Assembly (NCBI GenBank): GCA_913055735.1
Contig: CAJXKD010000001.1
Span: forward strand, 2,142,281-2,206,280
DNA from: an uncultured Rhodospirillales bacterium
GTDB lineage: Bacteria > Pseudomonadota > Alphaproteobacteria > Rhodospirillales > UBA2165
Length of the DNA: 64,000 nt
Direction of reading: 5' to 3'
Made by a program: the position numbers and the translations under genes. This document shows positions 51,910 to 61,441 of this stretch, piece after piece (the first letter of the stretch is position 1; every line of letters begins with the position of its first letter). The notes beneath the pieces were generated by a model. It had not been told where the DNA came from, did not search any database, and saw only the letters and a program-made list of their open reading frames with translations.

Positions 51910-51932
51910 CGTTTCAGGTCACTTTCATTGTT

Positions 51933-52895
51933 ATGTCTACACGCGGCTCCGAAACCACCCGACGGATTTCCATAGATGCCGATGCGGCCGGTGGCCGGTT
52001 GGACCGGGCGCTTGCCGACGCGCTGCCGGATCTTTCCCGTTCGCGCATCAAGACGTTGATTGCAAAGGGCTGTGTCTCAATGGGCGGCGGGAAAGTAACC
52101 GACGTCTCACGGCGGGTCAAATCGGGAGAGGTCTTCGACGTCATGATCCCCGACCTGGTGCCGGCGGTGCCGGCGGGGCAGGACATCCCTCTCGAGGTGG
52201 TCTACGAGGACGATCAGGTGATCGTCATCAACAAGCCCGCCGGGCTGGTGGTTCATCCGGCGCCGGGTAATCCAGATCGGACGCTGGTCAACGCCCTGAT
52301 TGCGCATTGCGGCGCGTCGCTGTCGGGCGTCGGTGGGGTGGCGCGGCCGGGGATCGTCCATCGCCTCGATAAGGACACCTCAGGCCTCATGGTCGCCGCC
52401 AAAACCGACCTTGCGCACCGGGCACTGGCCGAGCAGTTTGCGGCTCATACCCTGGAACGGGCCTATCAGGCTGTCGTCTGGGGCATTCCGGCAAAAAACG
52501 AAGGTACCATCGAGGGCAATATCGGCCGCCATCCCCGCAACCGCAAGAAGATGACGGTGGTACGCCGCGGCGGCAAGCACGCGGTGACGCACTATAAAAT
52601 TTTGCGCCGTCTCGGCACCTGGGCAAGCCTGGTCGAGTGTCGTTTGGAGACCGGGCGCACGCATCAAATTCGTGTCCATATGTCGTCAATTGGTCATCCG
52701 ATTGTCGGTGACCCCGTCTATGGACGTTCCGACAGGCGTCGATTGCACACCGCAAAAACGTCGTTCGTTAACGCCGTCACCGCGTTAAACCGGCAAGCGT
52801 TACATGCCTATTTGATCGGCTTCGAACACCCCAAAACGCACGTGTTTCTTCGCTTTGAAAGCGACCTCCCCGAGGAGCTAAAAACCCTTTTGTGA
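51933..52895 (+). CDS. rluD: 23S rRNA pseudouridine synthase of the RluD family
   Basis: 320 residues. An S4 RNA-binding domain covers about residues 12-70 (GRLDRALADALPDLSRSRIK). The catalytic domain has the RluA-family motif IVHRLDKDTSGLMVAAK with catalytic Asp146. CRLETGRTHQIRVHMSSIGHP-like sequence follows at the C-terminal side. It would modify helix 69 of 23S rRNA at positions 1911, 1915 and 1917, as RluD does. In Alphaproteobacteria rluD often precedes rpoH, as here. Confidence 0.93.
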   Translation: MSTRGSETTRRISIDADAAGGRLDRALADALPDLSRSRIKTLIAKGCVSMGGGKVTDVSRRVKSGEVFDVMIPDLVPAVPAGQDIPLEVVYEDDQVIVINKPAGLVVHPAPGNPDRTLVNALIAHCGASLSGVGGVARPGIVHRLDKDTSGLMVAAKTDLAHRALAEQFAAHTLERAYQAVVWGIPAKNEGTIEGNIGRHPRNRKKMTVVRRGGKHAVTHYKILRRLGTWASLVECRLETGRTHQIRVHMSSIGHPIVGDPVYGRSDRRRLHTAKTSFVNAVTALNRQALHAYLIGFEHPKTHVFLRFESDLPEELKTLL

Positions 52896-53055
52896 CAAGG
52901 GTTTGAGCGTTTGATACAGACGCTTACACGATCTCACACGCCGTTCCTTGATTCCATTAACCAAACGTTTGCATCATCGGCGCCATGCCCGAAGTGCGGC
53001 TGTTCAAAAAACGATTCGTATCAACGCTTCAAAATCGGATGGATGGGTGACGACG

Positions 53056-53937
53056 ATGGGAGTTCAAACGGTAACGCTGTCTATAACCCCGGAGGCAAAC
53101 CTTTCGCGCTACCTGCGTGAAATTCGTAAGTTTCCCATGCTGACCGCTGAGGAGGAAAGTAGCCTTGCTTGGCGCGTCTACAAGAAGGACGACTCGGAGG
53201 CCGCGCATACGCTGGTTACCAGTCACCTTCGCTTGGTTGCCAAAATCGCCATGGGGTACCGCGGCTACGGCTTGCCCATCGGCGAGCTGATCTCCGAAGG
53301 CAATATCGGCATGATGCAGGCGGTGACACGTTTCGATCCGTCACGCGGTTTCCGCCTGGCCACGTATGCCATGTGGTGGATCCGTGCCGCTATCCAGGAA
53401 TACATTCTTCATTCCTGGTCACTGGTGAAAATGGGCACCACCGCCGCGCAAAAGAAATTGTTCTTCAACCTGCGCCGTATCAAATCCGAAATGCGCGCCA
53501 TCGACGACGGCGACCTGCTGCCGGAACAGGTGACGGCGATTGCCGAACGCCTGAATGTTCCGGAATCGGAAGTTATCAGCATGAACCGGCGCCTCGCCAA
53601 ACCCGACAACTCGCTCAATATGCCCGTTCATGACGAGGGTGATGGCGAATGGCTGGATTGGCTGGCCGACGAAGGTGAAAGCCAGGAAACCGCGTTGGCA
53701 GAATCGGAAGAGTTCAGCAAACGCAAGGAGCTCCTGTTCACGGCCCTGAAGGGCCTCAAGGAGCGTGAGCGTCACATTCTGTCCGAGCGCCGTCTCAAGG
53801 ATCGTCCGGCGACCTTGGAAACCTTGAGCCAGCATTACGGCATCTCCCGCGAGCGGGTCCGTCAGATCGAGGTCCGTGCGTTCGAGAAGCTGCAGAAATG
53901 CATCCGGAGCGCCGAATTCGACGCCCACGCCGCTTAG
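53056..53937 (+). CDS. rpoH: RNA polymerase sigma-32 heat-shock factor
   Basis: 293 residues from the ATG giving MGVQTVTLS; an in-frame GTG 9 bases earlier is also possible. Region 2 runs VTSHLRLVAKIAMGYRGYGL to RLATYAMWWIRAAIQEYILH. The RpoH box, which separates sigma-32 from other sigma factors, is QKKLFFNLR at 132-140. Region 4 ends ISRERVRQIEVRAFEKLQKC. It directs transcription of chaperone and protease genes. A good terminator follows. Confidence 0.96.
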   Translation: MGVQTVTLSITPEANLSRYLREIRKFPMLTAEEESSLAWRVYKKDDSEAAHTLVTSHLRLVAKIAMGYRGYGLPIGELISEGNIGMMQAVTRFDPSRGFRLATYAMWWIRAAIQEYILHSWSLVKMGTTAAQKKLFFNLRRIKSEMRAIDDGDLLPEQVTAIAERLNVPESEVISMNRRLAKPDNSLNMPVHDEGDGEWLDWLADEGESQETALAESEEFSKRKELLFTALKGLKERERHILSERRLKDRPATLETLSQHYGISRERVRQIEVRAFEKLQKCIRSAEFDAHAA

Positions 53938-53981
53938 TTAATAAGTTTTTCGCCTAGTTACTTCCGTCTGGGATCGAAAGG

Positions 53982-54011
53982 GCGCGCCGATTGCCGGCGC
54001 GCTTTTTCTTT
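53982..54011 (+). terminator. Rho-independent terminator of rpoH
   Basis: A perfect 8-bp GC stem (GCGCGCCG pairing with CGGCGCGC) with a 5-base loop is followed by TTTTTCTTTT. It begins 45 bases after the rpoH stop. Confidence 0.9.
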
Positions 54012-54030
54012 TGGGCTCGGCCGTTTTGGG

Positions 54031-54522
54031 TCAGTCGCCGTACTCGAAATCCGGATCGACGCCGTCTTCGGCAAGTTCGTCACCCCATTCCGCGATTAAC
54101 GCTTTTTGGTCGGATTTGAGGCTCTCGATGCGGCGCTGGCCCATGAAGCCCGTAATGGTTTGGATCACTGGGGGAACCGACAAGTACAGCAGCCAGCCAA
54201 GCCCGGCGGCAGCGTACATGATGGTTAGTGTCAGTGGGTCAAAAACGATATCCACGAGGTCCGGTTTCCTGTCGCCTGCCCAAAGGGCTTCGAGCGCCGG
54301 GTAAACGCCGACGAAATTGATGCTGCCGATACAAACAGCGGCATAACCTCGATCATCCCGTCCAGCGAAGAAAGCGACAATGGTCGGCAACATGCCCAGC
54401 AAGACCAGAAAAGTCGTTGAAGGAAACGTGACCAGGCAGACAAGGGTCATAACGGCCCAGGTCATGAGCCTAAAGGTCTTACGTCCATCCTGTTGCTGCT
54501 TTTTGCTCGGTCGTTTGGCCAT
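54031..54522 (-). CDS. Membrane protein of unknown function next to the pseudokinase
   Basis: 163 residues. Three or four membrane segments: TWAVMTLVCLVTFPSTTF and LVLLGMLPTIVAFFAG near the N terminus, then LTIMYAAAGLGWLLYLSVPP. The C-terminal 45 residues are polar and acidic, ending DPDFEYGD. I do not recognise it. It starts 13 bases after the pseudokinase gene on the same strand, with GGGAGC before the ATG, so the two are probably made together. Confidence 0.78.
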   Translation of the reverse strand: MAKRPSKKQQQDGRKTFRLMTWAVMTLVCLVTFPSTTFLVLLGMLPTIVAFFAGRDDRGYAAVCIGSINFVGVYPALEALWAGDRKPDLVDIVFDPLTLTIMYAAAGLGWLLYLSVPPVIQTITGFMGQRRIESLKSDQKALIAEWGDELAEDGVDPDFEYGD

Positions 54523-54535
54523 CGCGGTGCTCCCG

Positions 54536-56758
54536 TCAGGTAACCAGCAGGAGGATGAGGGCCAGGGCCATAATGGTTACCCCGGTGGCGGCCGCAATCT
54601 GCTTTGATTTTTTCTCGGAAATCGAGGAACGCGGTGCGGTCGCTTTTTCTATCTTCGCAATCTCGACTTCCGCCGCTCTGAATTTTTGAATGGCGCTGTA
54701 GTAGCCGGCATCGTCTTTCGATCGGCTATCGAGGTTGTCTAGAAGGTCGAGGAGTTGCGTCAGGCTCCCTTCTTGGACAAGCCGAGGAATATCCTTCTCC
54801 ATCTGACGCCGGGTTGTCCGGCTCCGGAAGTTGAGGGTTGCGGGCGACATAAGATTACCGACCCAGGCCGTCAACTCCATGAGTTGGTCGGGACCCGCTT
54901 CACTCTGGATATGGGCGAGTAGGTGCAGGAGTCCCATGGCCTTGATCGCCTCGTCGGCCGAGGCCAACTCGTCGAGATAGGTATCCATCTTGCGGTCGAA
55001 CCGGGCGCCAATGAATGCCGCGATGTGCCTGTCGATGGGCTCGCCTTCGGTACCGCCGGTTTTGGCGGCTATGTTCAGGGCCGGCAGAAGCCTTTTGACG
55101 GTTGTCACGTAGGCGTGCGTCAGCAGCGGGCTTTGGCAGGCAAGATTAGGGTTGGTCTCATAGAGGCACCGCTCCATCCCAAAGCCGATCCCGGTTTTGG
55201 TAAGATAGGTTTTCAAGCGGGCAAACTGGTTCTCGGTTTGGAACTTTAACGTTTTCAAGCTCTCGTTGCCCTCAAACCAGACCGACGGAACCGCGTTGGT
55301 GACGATTTCGGCATAAGGGCTCACTTGGCCGCCCCGTATCTGATTTATGGCCAGGGCCGACCCGAAGGCGGCCGGCATGATGGCAAGTCCTCGGTATCGC
55401 ATGGGGCCGTCCGGATCCAATATGGTCAGCACCCGCGTGAGCAGAATATCCTCGGCGAACTTGCTGCCGGCCTGCCCTTCTGCGATGGCCACGGCGGCGG
55501 CAACGGCATTGGCCGTATCGTTGTTTTCGAGGCTACGGCTTAGCCACTGCTCGATATGCCCCGCATGGATCAATTTCAGCGCCTCCTCGGGGTAGAGATG
55601 CATGACGAAAGCGAGGGTGCGGGGAAGGAAGTGATCGATACCGCCGAACTTCAGGGCCCGCTGGGCTTTAACGATCGGGCGGCTTTGCACGGGTGGAATG
55701 CGCCGGTTCGTGATCCAGGTCTCGATTTGATCGAAATCCCAGCGCAACGCGGGATCGTCATTGAGCAGGCCGCGAAGCATTTCGTAGATGCTGGTGGAGA
55801 TCAAAGTCCGCCCAACCAGGGTGAGGAAAGAGCCTTGCAAACACTTTGACAGAAGGATGCGTTTCCACGGCTTGCCTTCCACAGGATTTACCTTCTGGGT
55901 GATCACCGCCAAGGTCGCGCCGAAGGAATATAGATCGTCTAGAGCGGATCCGACTCCGCGTCCGCTTTCCATCGCCATCCCGCGTTCGATGGTTTCCACC
56001 GCGACGGGCTGTCCGCACCCCGGTGGGGCGGACACGAACTCTCCGAGGACCACTTGCGTACATTCCTCGTCGAGGAAATAGATATTATTCGGACGGACAG
56101 CACCATGCATGATGCCGCGCGTATCAAGTTCGCGGAGGCCGACAATACCGGCCTCCGTTGTCAAACTGATTGCCTGCAGTTTCTTGGTTTCGGGAATGTC
56201 GGACGCGATGACATCGGCGACGGTGCCGCCGCGGGGGCGCTCATAGATGAGCACAATAGTTACCCGTTCGAGCCCGGGCCATTGTATCGAACCGAAATCG
56301 ATCAGCCGCAAATTGGCGGGTATTTTTTTGCCGACGATCTTGTGAATTTCGGTCATGCGCACGGGCATGTTGGGAATGCAGACCAAGGCGAAGATGGAGT
56401 GACGTGGATCGTCCTGGTCTTCAGCCTCGAATGCCTTGGCGGTCGGGGAGTCGAGCTCGGCAAGGGGGTTGCCGGGCATAACCCGATACCGTTTCTTGAC
56501 GACGACCGGTTCCGACGGCATCGATTTGATGATGGTTTCAGCCAACGAGGTGCCGAGTTCTTCGTCGTCGTCGAGCTCATCATCTATCGGTAACGGCTCG
56601 GCGGTCTTGGACGCGTTTTCGGTTGAGGCCGGGGCTCCGATGCCCTCAGGGGTTGTTTCATCCGCGCCCGATTCGGGCACAGGGATATCGGCCGCCGCGT
56701 CCCCTTCGGACGTCGGATTCTCGCCTTCGACCATCGAGTCGGCGCGGTTTTCGGCCAT
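54536..56758 (-). CDS. Tail-anchored Ser/Thr kinase-like protein, probably a pseudokinase
   Basis: 740 residues. An acidic disordered N terminus (1-85) precedes a kinase-like fold at about 120-370. The HRDxKPxN catalytic loop reads HGAVRPNN (218-225), so the catalytic Asp is replaced by Ala220. The DFG position reads LGE. DDLYSFGATLAVI matches the helix F region. A long helical middle (380-700) follows, and the protein ends in one membrane helix (ATGVTIMALALILLLVT), so it is tail-anchored with the bulk in the cytoplasm. It is likely to act as a scaffold or sensor. The family is not one I can name. Confidence 0.82.
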   Translation of the reverse strand: MAENRADSMVEGENPTSEGDAAADIPVPESGADETTPEGIGAPASTENASKTAEPLPIDDELDDDEELGTSLAETIIKSMPSEPVVVKKRYRVMPGNPLAELDSPTAKAFEAEDQDDPRHSIFALVCIPNMPVRMTEIHKIVGKKIPANLRLIDFGSIQWPGLERVTIVLIYERPRGGTVADVIASDIPETKKLQAISLTTEAGIVGLRELDTRGIMHGAVRPNNIYFLDEECTQVVLGEFVSAPPGCGQPVAVETIERGMAMESGRGVGSALDDLYSFGATLAVITQKVNPVEGKPWKRILLSKCLQGSFLTLVGRTLISTSIYEMLRGLLNDDPALRWDFDQIETWITNRRIPPVQSRPIVKAQRALKFGGIDHFLPRTLAFVMHLYPEEALKLIHAGHIEQWLSRSLENNDTANAVAAAVAIAEGQAGSKFAEDILLTRVLTILDPDGPMRYRGLAIMPAAFGSALAINQIRGGQVSPYAEIVTNAVPSVWFEGNESLKTLKFQTENQFARLKTYLTKTGIGFGMERCLYETNPNLACQSPLLTHAYVTTVKRLLPALNIAAKTGGTEGEPIDRHIAAFIGARFDRKMDTYLDELASADEAIKAMGLLHLLAHIQSEAGPDQLMELTAWVGNLMSPATLNFRSRTTRRQMEKDIPRLVQEGSLTQLLDLLDNLDSRSKDDAGYYSAIQKFRAAEVEIAKIEKATAPRSSISEKKSKQIAAATGVTIMALALILLLVT

Positions 56759-56890
56759 GCGTTCCTGCTGAACAGCCCTGGGACAAGTTATTAAACCCGA
56801 TTAATACTTAGTGAGCGTTAAGCCCCGCGACAATTGGCCGGGGGGCGCTTTTTTCCAGGAATTCCAGGCATCTCCGGCCTTCGCCGGCGC

Positions 56891-58183
56891 TCAGTCCGTG
56901 AACGGATCCCTAACCAGGATCGTATCGTCGCGTTCGGGACTGGTCGACAGGAGGGCGACCGGCGCCTCGATCAGTTCCTCGATACGGCGGATATATTTGA
57001 TGGCGGTTGCCGGCAGGTCCACCCAGGACTGGGCGCCCTGGGTACTTTCGCTCCAGCCCTCTATGGTCTCATATTCAGCTTCGACGGCGGCTTGGTCGGC
57101 CATCGAGGCTGGGAAATGATCGAGCGGTTCGCCGTTGAGCCGGTAGCCGGTGGCAATCTTCAACTCTTCCATCCCATCCAGGACATCCAGTTTGGTCAGC
57201 GCGATCCCCGAGATGCCGCAGACCTTTACCGCCTGACGAACCATCGTCGCGTCGAACCAGCCGCAGCGCCGTTTGCGTCCGGTAACCGTTCCAAACTCCC
57301 GGCCGCGTTCGCCCAGCCGTCGTCCGACGTCATTGTCCTGTTCGGTGGGGAAGGGACCTTCGCCGACCCGGGTTGTATAGGCCTTGGTGATTCCCAGGAT
57401 AAAGTCTGCCGCGCCCGGTCCGATCCCGCTGCCGGCAGCCGCCTGGCCGGCGACCGTGTTAGAAGATGTCACAAAAGGGTAGGTCCCGTGGTCGACGTCC
57501 AACATGGCACCTTGCGCTCCCTCGAACAGGATGCGCTTGCCCGCGCGCCGGGCCTCGTCGAGGTGGCGCCAAACCGCCGTCGCGAACGGGAGGACCTTGG
57601 GTGCGACGTCTTGCAATTCGGCGATAATCTGATCGCCGTCGATTTCCTCGGCGCCAAAGCCTCTGCGGAGGGCATTGTGGTGGGTCAACAGGTTCTCGAC
57701 GCGGCTGGCGAGAGTATCGGGATTGGCGAGATCGCCGAGCCGGATGGCACGGCGTCCGACCCGGTCTTCATAGGCAGGGCCGATTCCCCGGCCGGTCGTT
57801 CCGATGCGGGTGCCGGAATTGCCTTGCTCGCGATGCTGATCGAGTTGGCTGTGCAGCGGCAGGATAAGGGCGGTGTTTTCGGCAATGAGCAGGTTCTCGG
57901 GCGTGATCTCGACACCTTGCGCGCGCACAGCCTCGATTTCATCGAGAAGCGCCCACGGATTAAGAACGACACCGTTGCCAATCACCGACAATTTGTTCGG
58001 CCGGACGATACCGGAAGGCAGCAGGCTGAGCTTGAAAACTTTTTCGCCGATGACGAGGGTATGACCGGCATTGTGACCGCCCTGGAAGCGAACCACCACG
58101 TCGGCACGCTCCGACAACCAATCGACGACTTTGCCTTTGCCCTCATCGCCCCATTGGGAGCCTACGACGACAACATTTCCCAT
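56891..58183 (-). CDS. purA: Adenylosuccinate synthetase
   Basis: 430 residues, usual length. The GTPase-like start [19 protein letters not shown] holds catalytic Asp14, and [10 protein letters not shown] holds catalytic His. [20 protein letters not shown] and [20 protein letters not shown] are also diagnostic. It joins IMP and aspartate in the first step from IMP to AMP, using GTP. It lies 3 bases after hisZ, a pairing common in Alphaproteobacteria. Confidence 0.97.
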   Translation of the reverse strand: MGNVVVVGSQWGDEGKGKVVDWLSERADVVVRFQGGHNAGHTLVIGEKVFKLSLLPSGIVRPNKLSVIGNGVVLNPWALLDEIEAVRAQGVEITPENLLIAENTALILPLHSQLDQHREQGNSGTRIGTTGRGIGPAYEDRVGRRAIRLGDLANPDTLASRVENLLTHHNALRRGFGAEEIDGDQIIAELQDVAPKVLPFATAVWRHLDEARRAGKRILFEGAQGAMLDVDHGTYPFVTSSNTVAGQAAAGSGIGPGAADFILGITKAYTTRVGEGPFPTEQDNDVGRRLGERGREFGTVTGRKRRCGWFDATMVRQAVKVCGISGIALTKLDVLDGMEELKIATGYRLNGEPLDHFPASMADQAAVEAEYETIEGWSESTQGAQSWVDLPATAIKYIRRIEELIEAPVALLSTSPERDDTILVRDPFTD

Positions 58184-58186
58184 CCT

Positions 58187-59359
58187 TCAGGTGTCCTTCT
58201 CTGCCGGGGTGATTTTCCGGATTTCATCGTTGACCAGGATATGGCTGCATCCATGGGCTCGCGCCGCCTCTTCAGCCGGTAGCGCTTCGTCGAGGGCCTG
58301 TATGGCGATCCAACCCTCCTCGCGCAACCGGGTGGCCGTTTTGCTATCGGACCCGGCAGGGAGAAAAAGGCGCTGCTCTGTTTCCCCGGCAGGGAGGGCG
58401 CGAATGACGGCGTCGAGGAACAGCGTCATGCCCGTCGCCGGCTCGCCCCCATGCTCGCCATTTCCGGCGAGGTAACGTCCCCCTCGGCCAAGCTCGCCCC
58501 GCGACCCCAAGGCGAACAAGGTAAAAGTTACCCCGGTATGATACTCGTAGCCTCGGATTTCGACCGGATCGACCGTCATCTTGAGACCCGGTGCTCCGCG
58601 GGAAATCAACGAAACGACATCTTGAAGATGTTGAAGGCCGACAGCACCGTCATCGGGCAGCGCAAGGCCGTTCAGCGCCTTGAGGGCGGACGCAGCCGGC
58701 CCGACCGCATCGAGAAGGGCGCCCAAAGCTTCCGCGACGCCGCCTCCCAGTGCCGCAATTGCCGTCGCATCCTTCTGATTAAGTGCCGGCCGAATTCGGT
58801 CGCCTATTTCGTCGAGATCGATACCGAGGGCGGCGCATATGGCGGGGACAAGTGTCGGCAGGCCCAGATCGACGGTCAATTCGGCCAGACCCAATCCGGC
58901 GAGCGCTTCATAAGCCATAAGGATTACTTCGGCGTCGGCTTCCGGCGACGGCGAGCCTATAATTTCCGCACCGACTTGGGCGAATTGGCGTTCCGGCCTT
59001 AGGCTTGATCCGCGGACCCTCAGAACCTCGCCCGCGTAACTGAGGCGCAGCGGGCGTGGCTCGTCCGCCAGTCGTGTGGTGGCGATCCGGGCAATCTGCA
59101 GGGTCATGTCCGGCCGCACCCCGAGCATGCGCTGCGAAACCGGGTCCATCAGCCGGAAGGTCTGCGAGGCCGTCGCGGCGCCACTACCGCTGATCAGGTT
59201 ATCTTCGAACTCGATCAGGGGCGGCTTTACCCGGTCATAGCCGTACCGCGAGAAACGCTGCACGAGGCCTTCCCGGACACGCGCCTCGAAAGCGGCGTCC
59301 GGCGGAAGGACGTCGGTCAACCCGGCAGGGAGGAGGGCGCGATGCGCTGTTTGGGTCAT
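58187..59359 (-). CDS. hisZ: ATP phosphoribosyltransferase regulatory subunit
   Basis: 390 residues, a histidyl-tRNA-synthetase-like fold without the anticodon-binding domain. It contains GLVQRFSRYGYDRVKPPLIE, FRLMDPVSQRMLGVRPDMTL and RYLAGNGEHGGEPATGMTLF. It pairs with a short-form HisG to start histidine synthesis; no hisG gene is in this window. The ribosome-binding site is weak. Confidence 0.93.
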   Translation of the reverse strand: MTQTAHRALLPAGLTDVLPPDAAFEARVREGLVQRFSRYGYDRVKPPLIEFEDNLISGSGAATASQTFRLMDPVSQRMLGVRPDMTLQIARIATTRLADEPRPLRLSYAGEVLRVRGSSLRPERQFAQVGAEIIGSPSPEADAEVILMAYEALAGLGLAELTVDLGLPTLVPAICAALGIDLDEIGDRIRPALNQKDATAIAALGGGVAEALGALLDAVGPAASALKALNGLALPDDGAVGLQHLQDVVSLISRGAPGLKMTVDPVEIRGYEYHTGVTFTLFALGSRGELGRGGRYLAGNGEHGGEPATGMTLFLDAVIRALPAGETEQRLFLPAGSDSKTATRLREEGWIAIQALDEALPAEEAARAHGCSHILVNDEIRKITPAEKDT

Positions 59360-59454
59360 ATGAATTCAGATTGGCGGCTGGGTGATTCCGTTCGGGGCCA
59401 GAACATACATCCATGTGCCCGGGACGCCAATGGTCGATTGCCCGCCTGGAGGGA

Positions 59455-60069
59455 TCAGCGGACGGGAAAGGTGCCCTGTTTAACGGTCTGGCCCAGATTC
59501 TGGACCAGGACGGAGATCATTTGCAGGGTCAGTTCCTGGCCCGTGGTCCGAATCAGCTCTGCCGTCGCTTGTCCTTGCCATAGCCGGGAGCCGCTCCGTT
59601 CGTCGAGGGTCACATCCAGCTGATATTTTGATGGCACCACGTCACCGGGTTCGCGGCCCTGGTTCAGGACCCCGCCCCGCTCACTTTCGTACAGATTGAG
59701 CATGGCGCGGGTATTTTCTCCGCCGCCCCGGCCTCCGCCGCCCTCCAAGTCGATAATGCTGCGCCGTTCGCCCGCGGACCATTGACCGAGAATATCCCGG
59801 GTTTCAAATGAGAGGACGAGCGGGGCGTTGTCCGTGACCCAATATCCCTTTTCCCGGAGCACGTCTTCGAACGCTTTTGCGAGGGCAAGATTGTCATCGG
59901 AATTATCCCAGGGACGGACGGTAATCCCGGCATGAGGAGGAATGGGCCGGTAGGAAACAGCGTTCAGCGATCCTTCGGCGGCGACACCTGCACCGGCTGA
60001 GAGCGTATACGCCATCAAGGCGGCGATGAGCAGCGTGGCCAAGCTGAATTTATCGGAGCGAAATTTCAC
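59455..60069 (-). CDS. Exported protein of unknown function
   Basis: 204 residues from GTG with GGGGGAAG before it. Signal peptide LATLLIAALMAYTLSAGAGV ends near AAE. The mature part (ITVRPWDNSDDNLALAKAFE, then YWVTDNAPLVLSFETRDILG) contains a Gly-rich loop and ends GQTVKQGTFPVR. It resembles small periplasmic proteins of unassigned function in Rhodospirillales; no known motif is seen. It is separated from hisZ by 95 bases. Confidence 0.78.
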   Translation of the reverse strand: MKFRSDKFSLATLLIAALMAYTLSAGAGVAAEGSLNAVSYRPIPPHAGITVRPWDNSDDNLALAKAFEDVLREKGYWVTDNAPLVLSFETRDILGQWSAGERRSIIDLEGGGGRGGGENTRAMLNLYESERGGVLNQGREPGDVVPSKYQLDVTLDERSGSRLWQGQATAELIRTTGQELTLQMISVLVQNLGQTVKQGTFPVR

Positions 60070-60266
60070 GTACTCTTCCCCCGGGCGGGCAATGCAGCAT
60101 TGCAGGTGCTGTCTCTAACAGAGATATCCATATTCGCATCAAGGCGGCTAATGTTCAATTAACAGTCCCCATCCGGCAGCGCAGCCGATCATTGTTGCTA
60201 GAACATGTTTGCCACGGATCGGTGGCGCGGAATAGGGCGAAAATAACGTTTCCTAGAAGACGTTAT

Positions 60267-61310
60267 TTACAAGTCCAAATGAAGTGGCCGGTCAGGTCGG
60301 TTGGACGTATCGAAATTCAGGAAACTGATCAGCAATTGACTGCCGACCAGAAACGGCAAAGCGGCGAGGATCACTTGGCCCGTGGTTGCCGGCACGCCGG
60401 TTGCGTTGCTTTCGTGCCAAAAATAAGCCCCGGTAAGGGTTCCGAATACGACAAGGATGAGACCGATTACCAACTCCACCGACGCGATCGTGAAGTCCCG
60501 CAGGAAGTAGGAATACACGATGCGGCGAAACAGGTTGCTCGTGTGACGTGCCATGAACGGAAGAAGGATTCTCGAGATGCGCAGCGAGCTTTCCTCGCTG
60601 TTGTAGATCGCCGGCATGGGGATATCGACCACCACGGCCCGCGCGATGTTTAGCCGGAAGAGCATGTCGGATTCGAAAAAGAACCCTTTTGAGATGCGGC
60701 TGAAGGGCAGTTGTTCCAGAACCTTCCGGTGGATGGCGGTATAGCCGTTGGTCGGATCGAAAATATGCCAATAACCCGAGGAGGTTTTCGACGCGAAAGA
60801 CAGTAACAGATTGCCGAGCAGCCGCAGGCCGGGCATCGCCGAAACCGTATCGGAATTGTAAAAGCGATTCCCTTTCGTGTAATCGGCGCGGCCGGCGAAA
60901 ATGGGGCGGACAAGTTTCGGGATCAAGGCCGGATCCATTTGCCCGTCGCCGTCCAATTTAACGATAACCTCGGCACCGCTTTCGAGGGCCTTCCGGTATC
61001 CCGCCATGGTCGCGCCGCCAACACCGAGGTTGCGCTCCAGCACGGTTACGTCGACGCGGGGGTCGGAACAATTGTCGCGTACGTGGGCACCCGTTCCGTC
61101 GGGGCATGCATCGTCGACGACAAAAATCATATCCACGGTATCGCCGATCTTTGCCAGCACCGATAGGATATTGGCGGTTTCACGGTAGCATGGAATGACC
61201 ACGGCAACTGAGCCCTGGCTCCCGCCCGAATGTATTGGATCGTTCATGGGTTGATCGCTCGAAGGGTCCCCGAAGTCGCGAGATTGTGGCGTAAAACCAT
61301 AGCCTTGCAT
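60267..61310 (-). CDS. Family 2 glycosyltransferase (dolichyl-phosphate-mannose-synthase-like)
   Basis: 347 residues from the first ATG, or 326 from the ATG giving MNDPIHSGG; neither has a clear ribosome-binding site. The GT-A fold opens VAVVIPCYRETANILSVL, with VVDDACPDGTGAHV and the DxD-type VKLDGDGQMDPALIPKL. Two membrane helices follow at the C terminus (ASVELVIGLILVVFGTL and TGQVILAALPFLVGSQLLI), as in undecaprenyl-phosphate sugar transferases. It probably makes a lipid-linked sugar for envelope polysaccharide. It is divergent from the Crp-like gene. Confidence 0.88.
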   Translation of the reverse strand: MQGYGFTPQSRDFGDPSSDQPMNDPIHSGGSQGSVAVVIPCYRETANILSVLAKIGDTVDMIFVVDDACPDGTGAHVRDNCSDPRVDVTVLERNLGVGGATMAGYRKALESGAEVIVKLDGDGQMDPALIPKLVRPIFAGRADYTKGNRFYNSDTVSAMPGLRLLGNLLLSFASKTSSGYWHIFDPTNGYTAIHRKVLEQLPFSRISKGFFFESDMLFRLNIARAVVVDIPMPAIYNSEESSLRISRILLPFMARHTSNLFRRIVYSYFLRDFTIASVELVIGLILVVFGTLTGAYFWHESNATGVPATTGQVILAALPFLVGSQLLISFLNFDTSNRPDRPLHLDL

Positions 61311-61441
61311 GAATTTTCGCGCAACAAACCCTATATCTTGGTTAAGACACCGGGGACGTTCTGCAGAAAAAGCGGCAATCGTCCCCTATCTATGTCGGGG
61401 GAATATGCCTATAACGTCTGAGTTCGACGAGGAGGGTGCCT

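Noticed and set aside
53056..53100. RNA thermometer in the rpoH start region
   Set aside because: Heat control of rpoH by mRNA structure is known, but I could not see a convincing stem covering the ribosome-binding site by eye; it would need a folding calculation.
56805..56845. Terminator between purA and the pseudokinase gene
   Set aside because: The stem (AGCG...CGCT with inner GCCCC/GGGGG) has its T-run only on the plus strand, where no gene ends; on the minus strand there is no U-tract.
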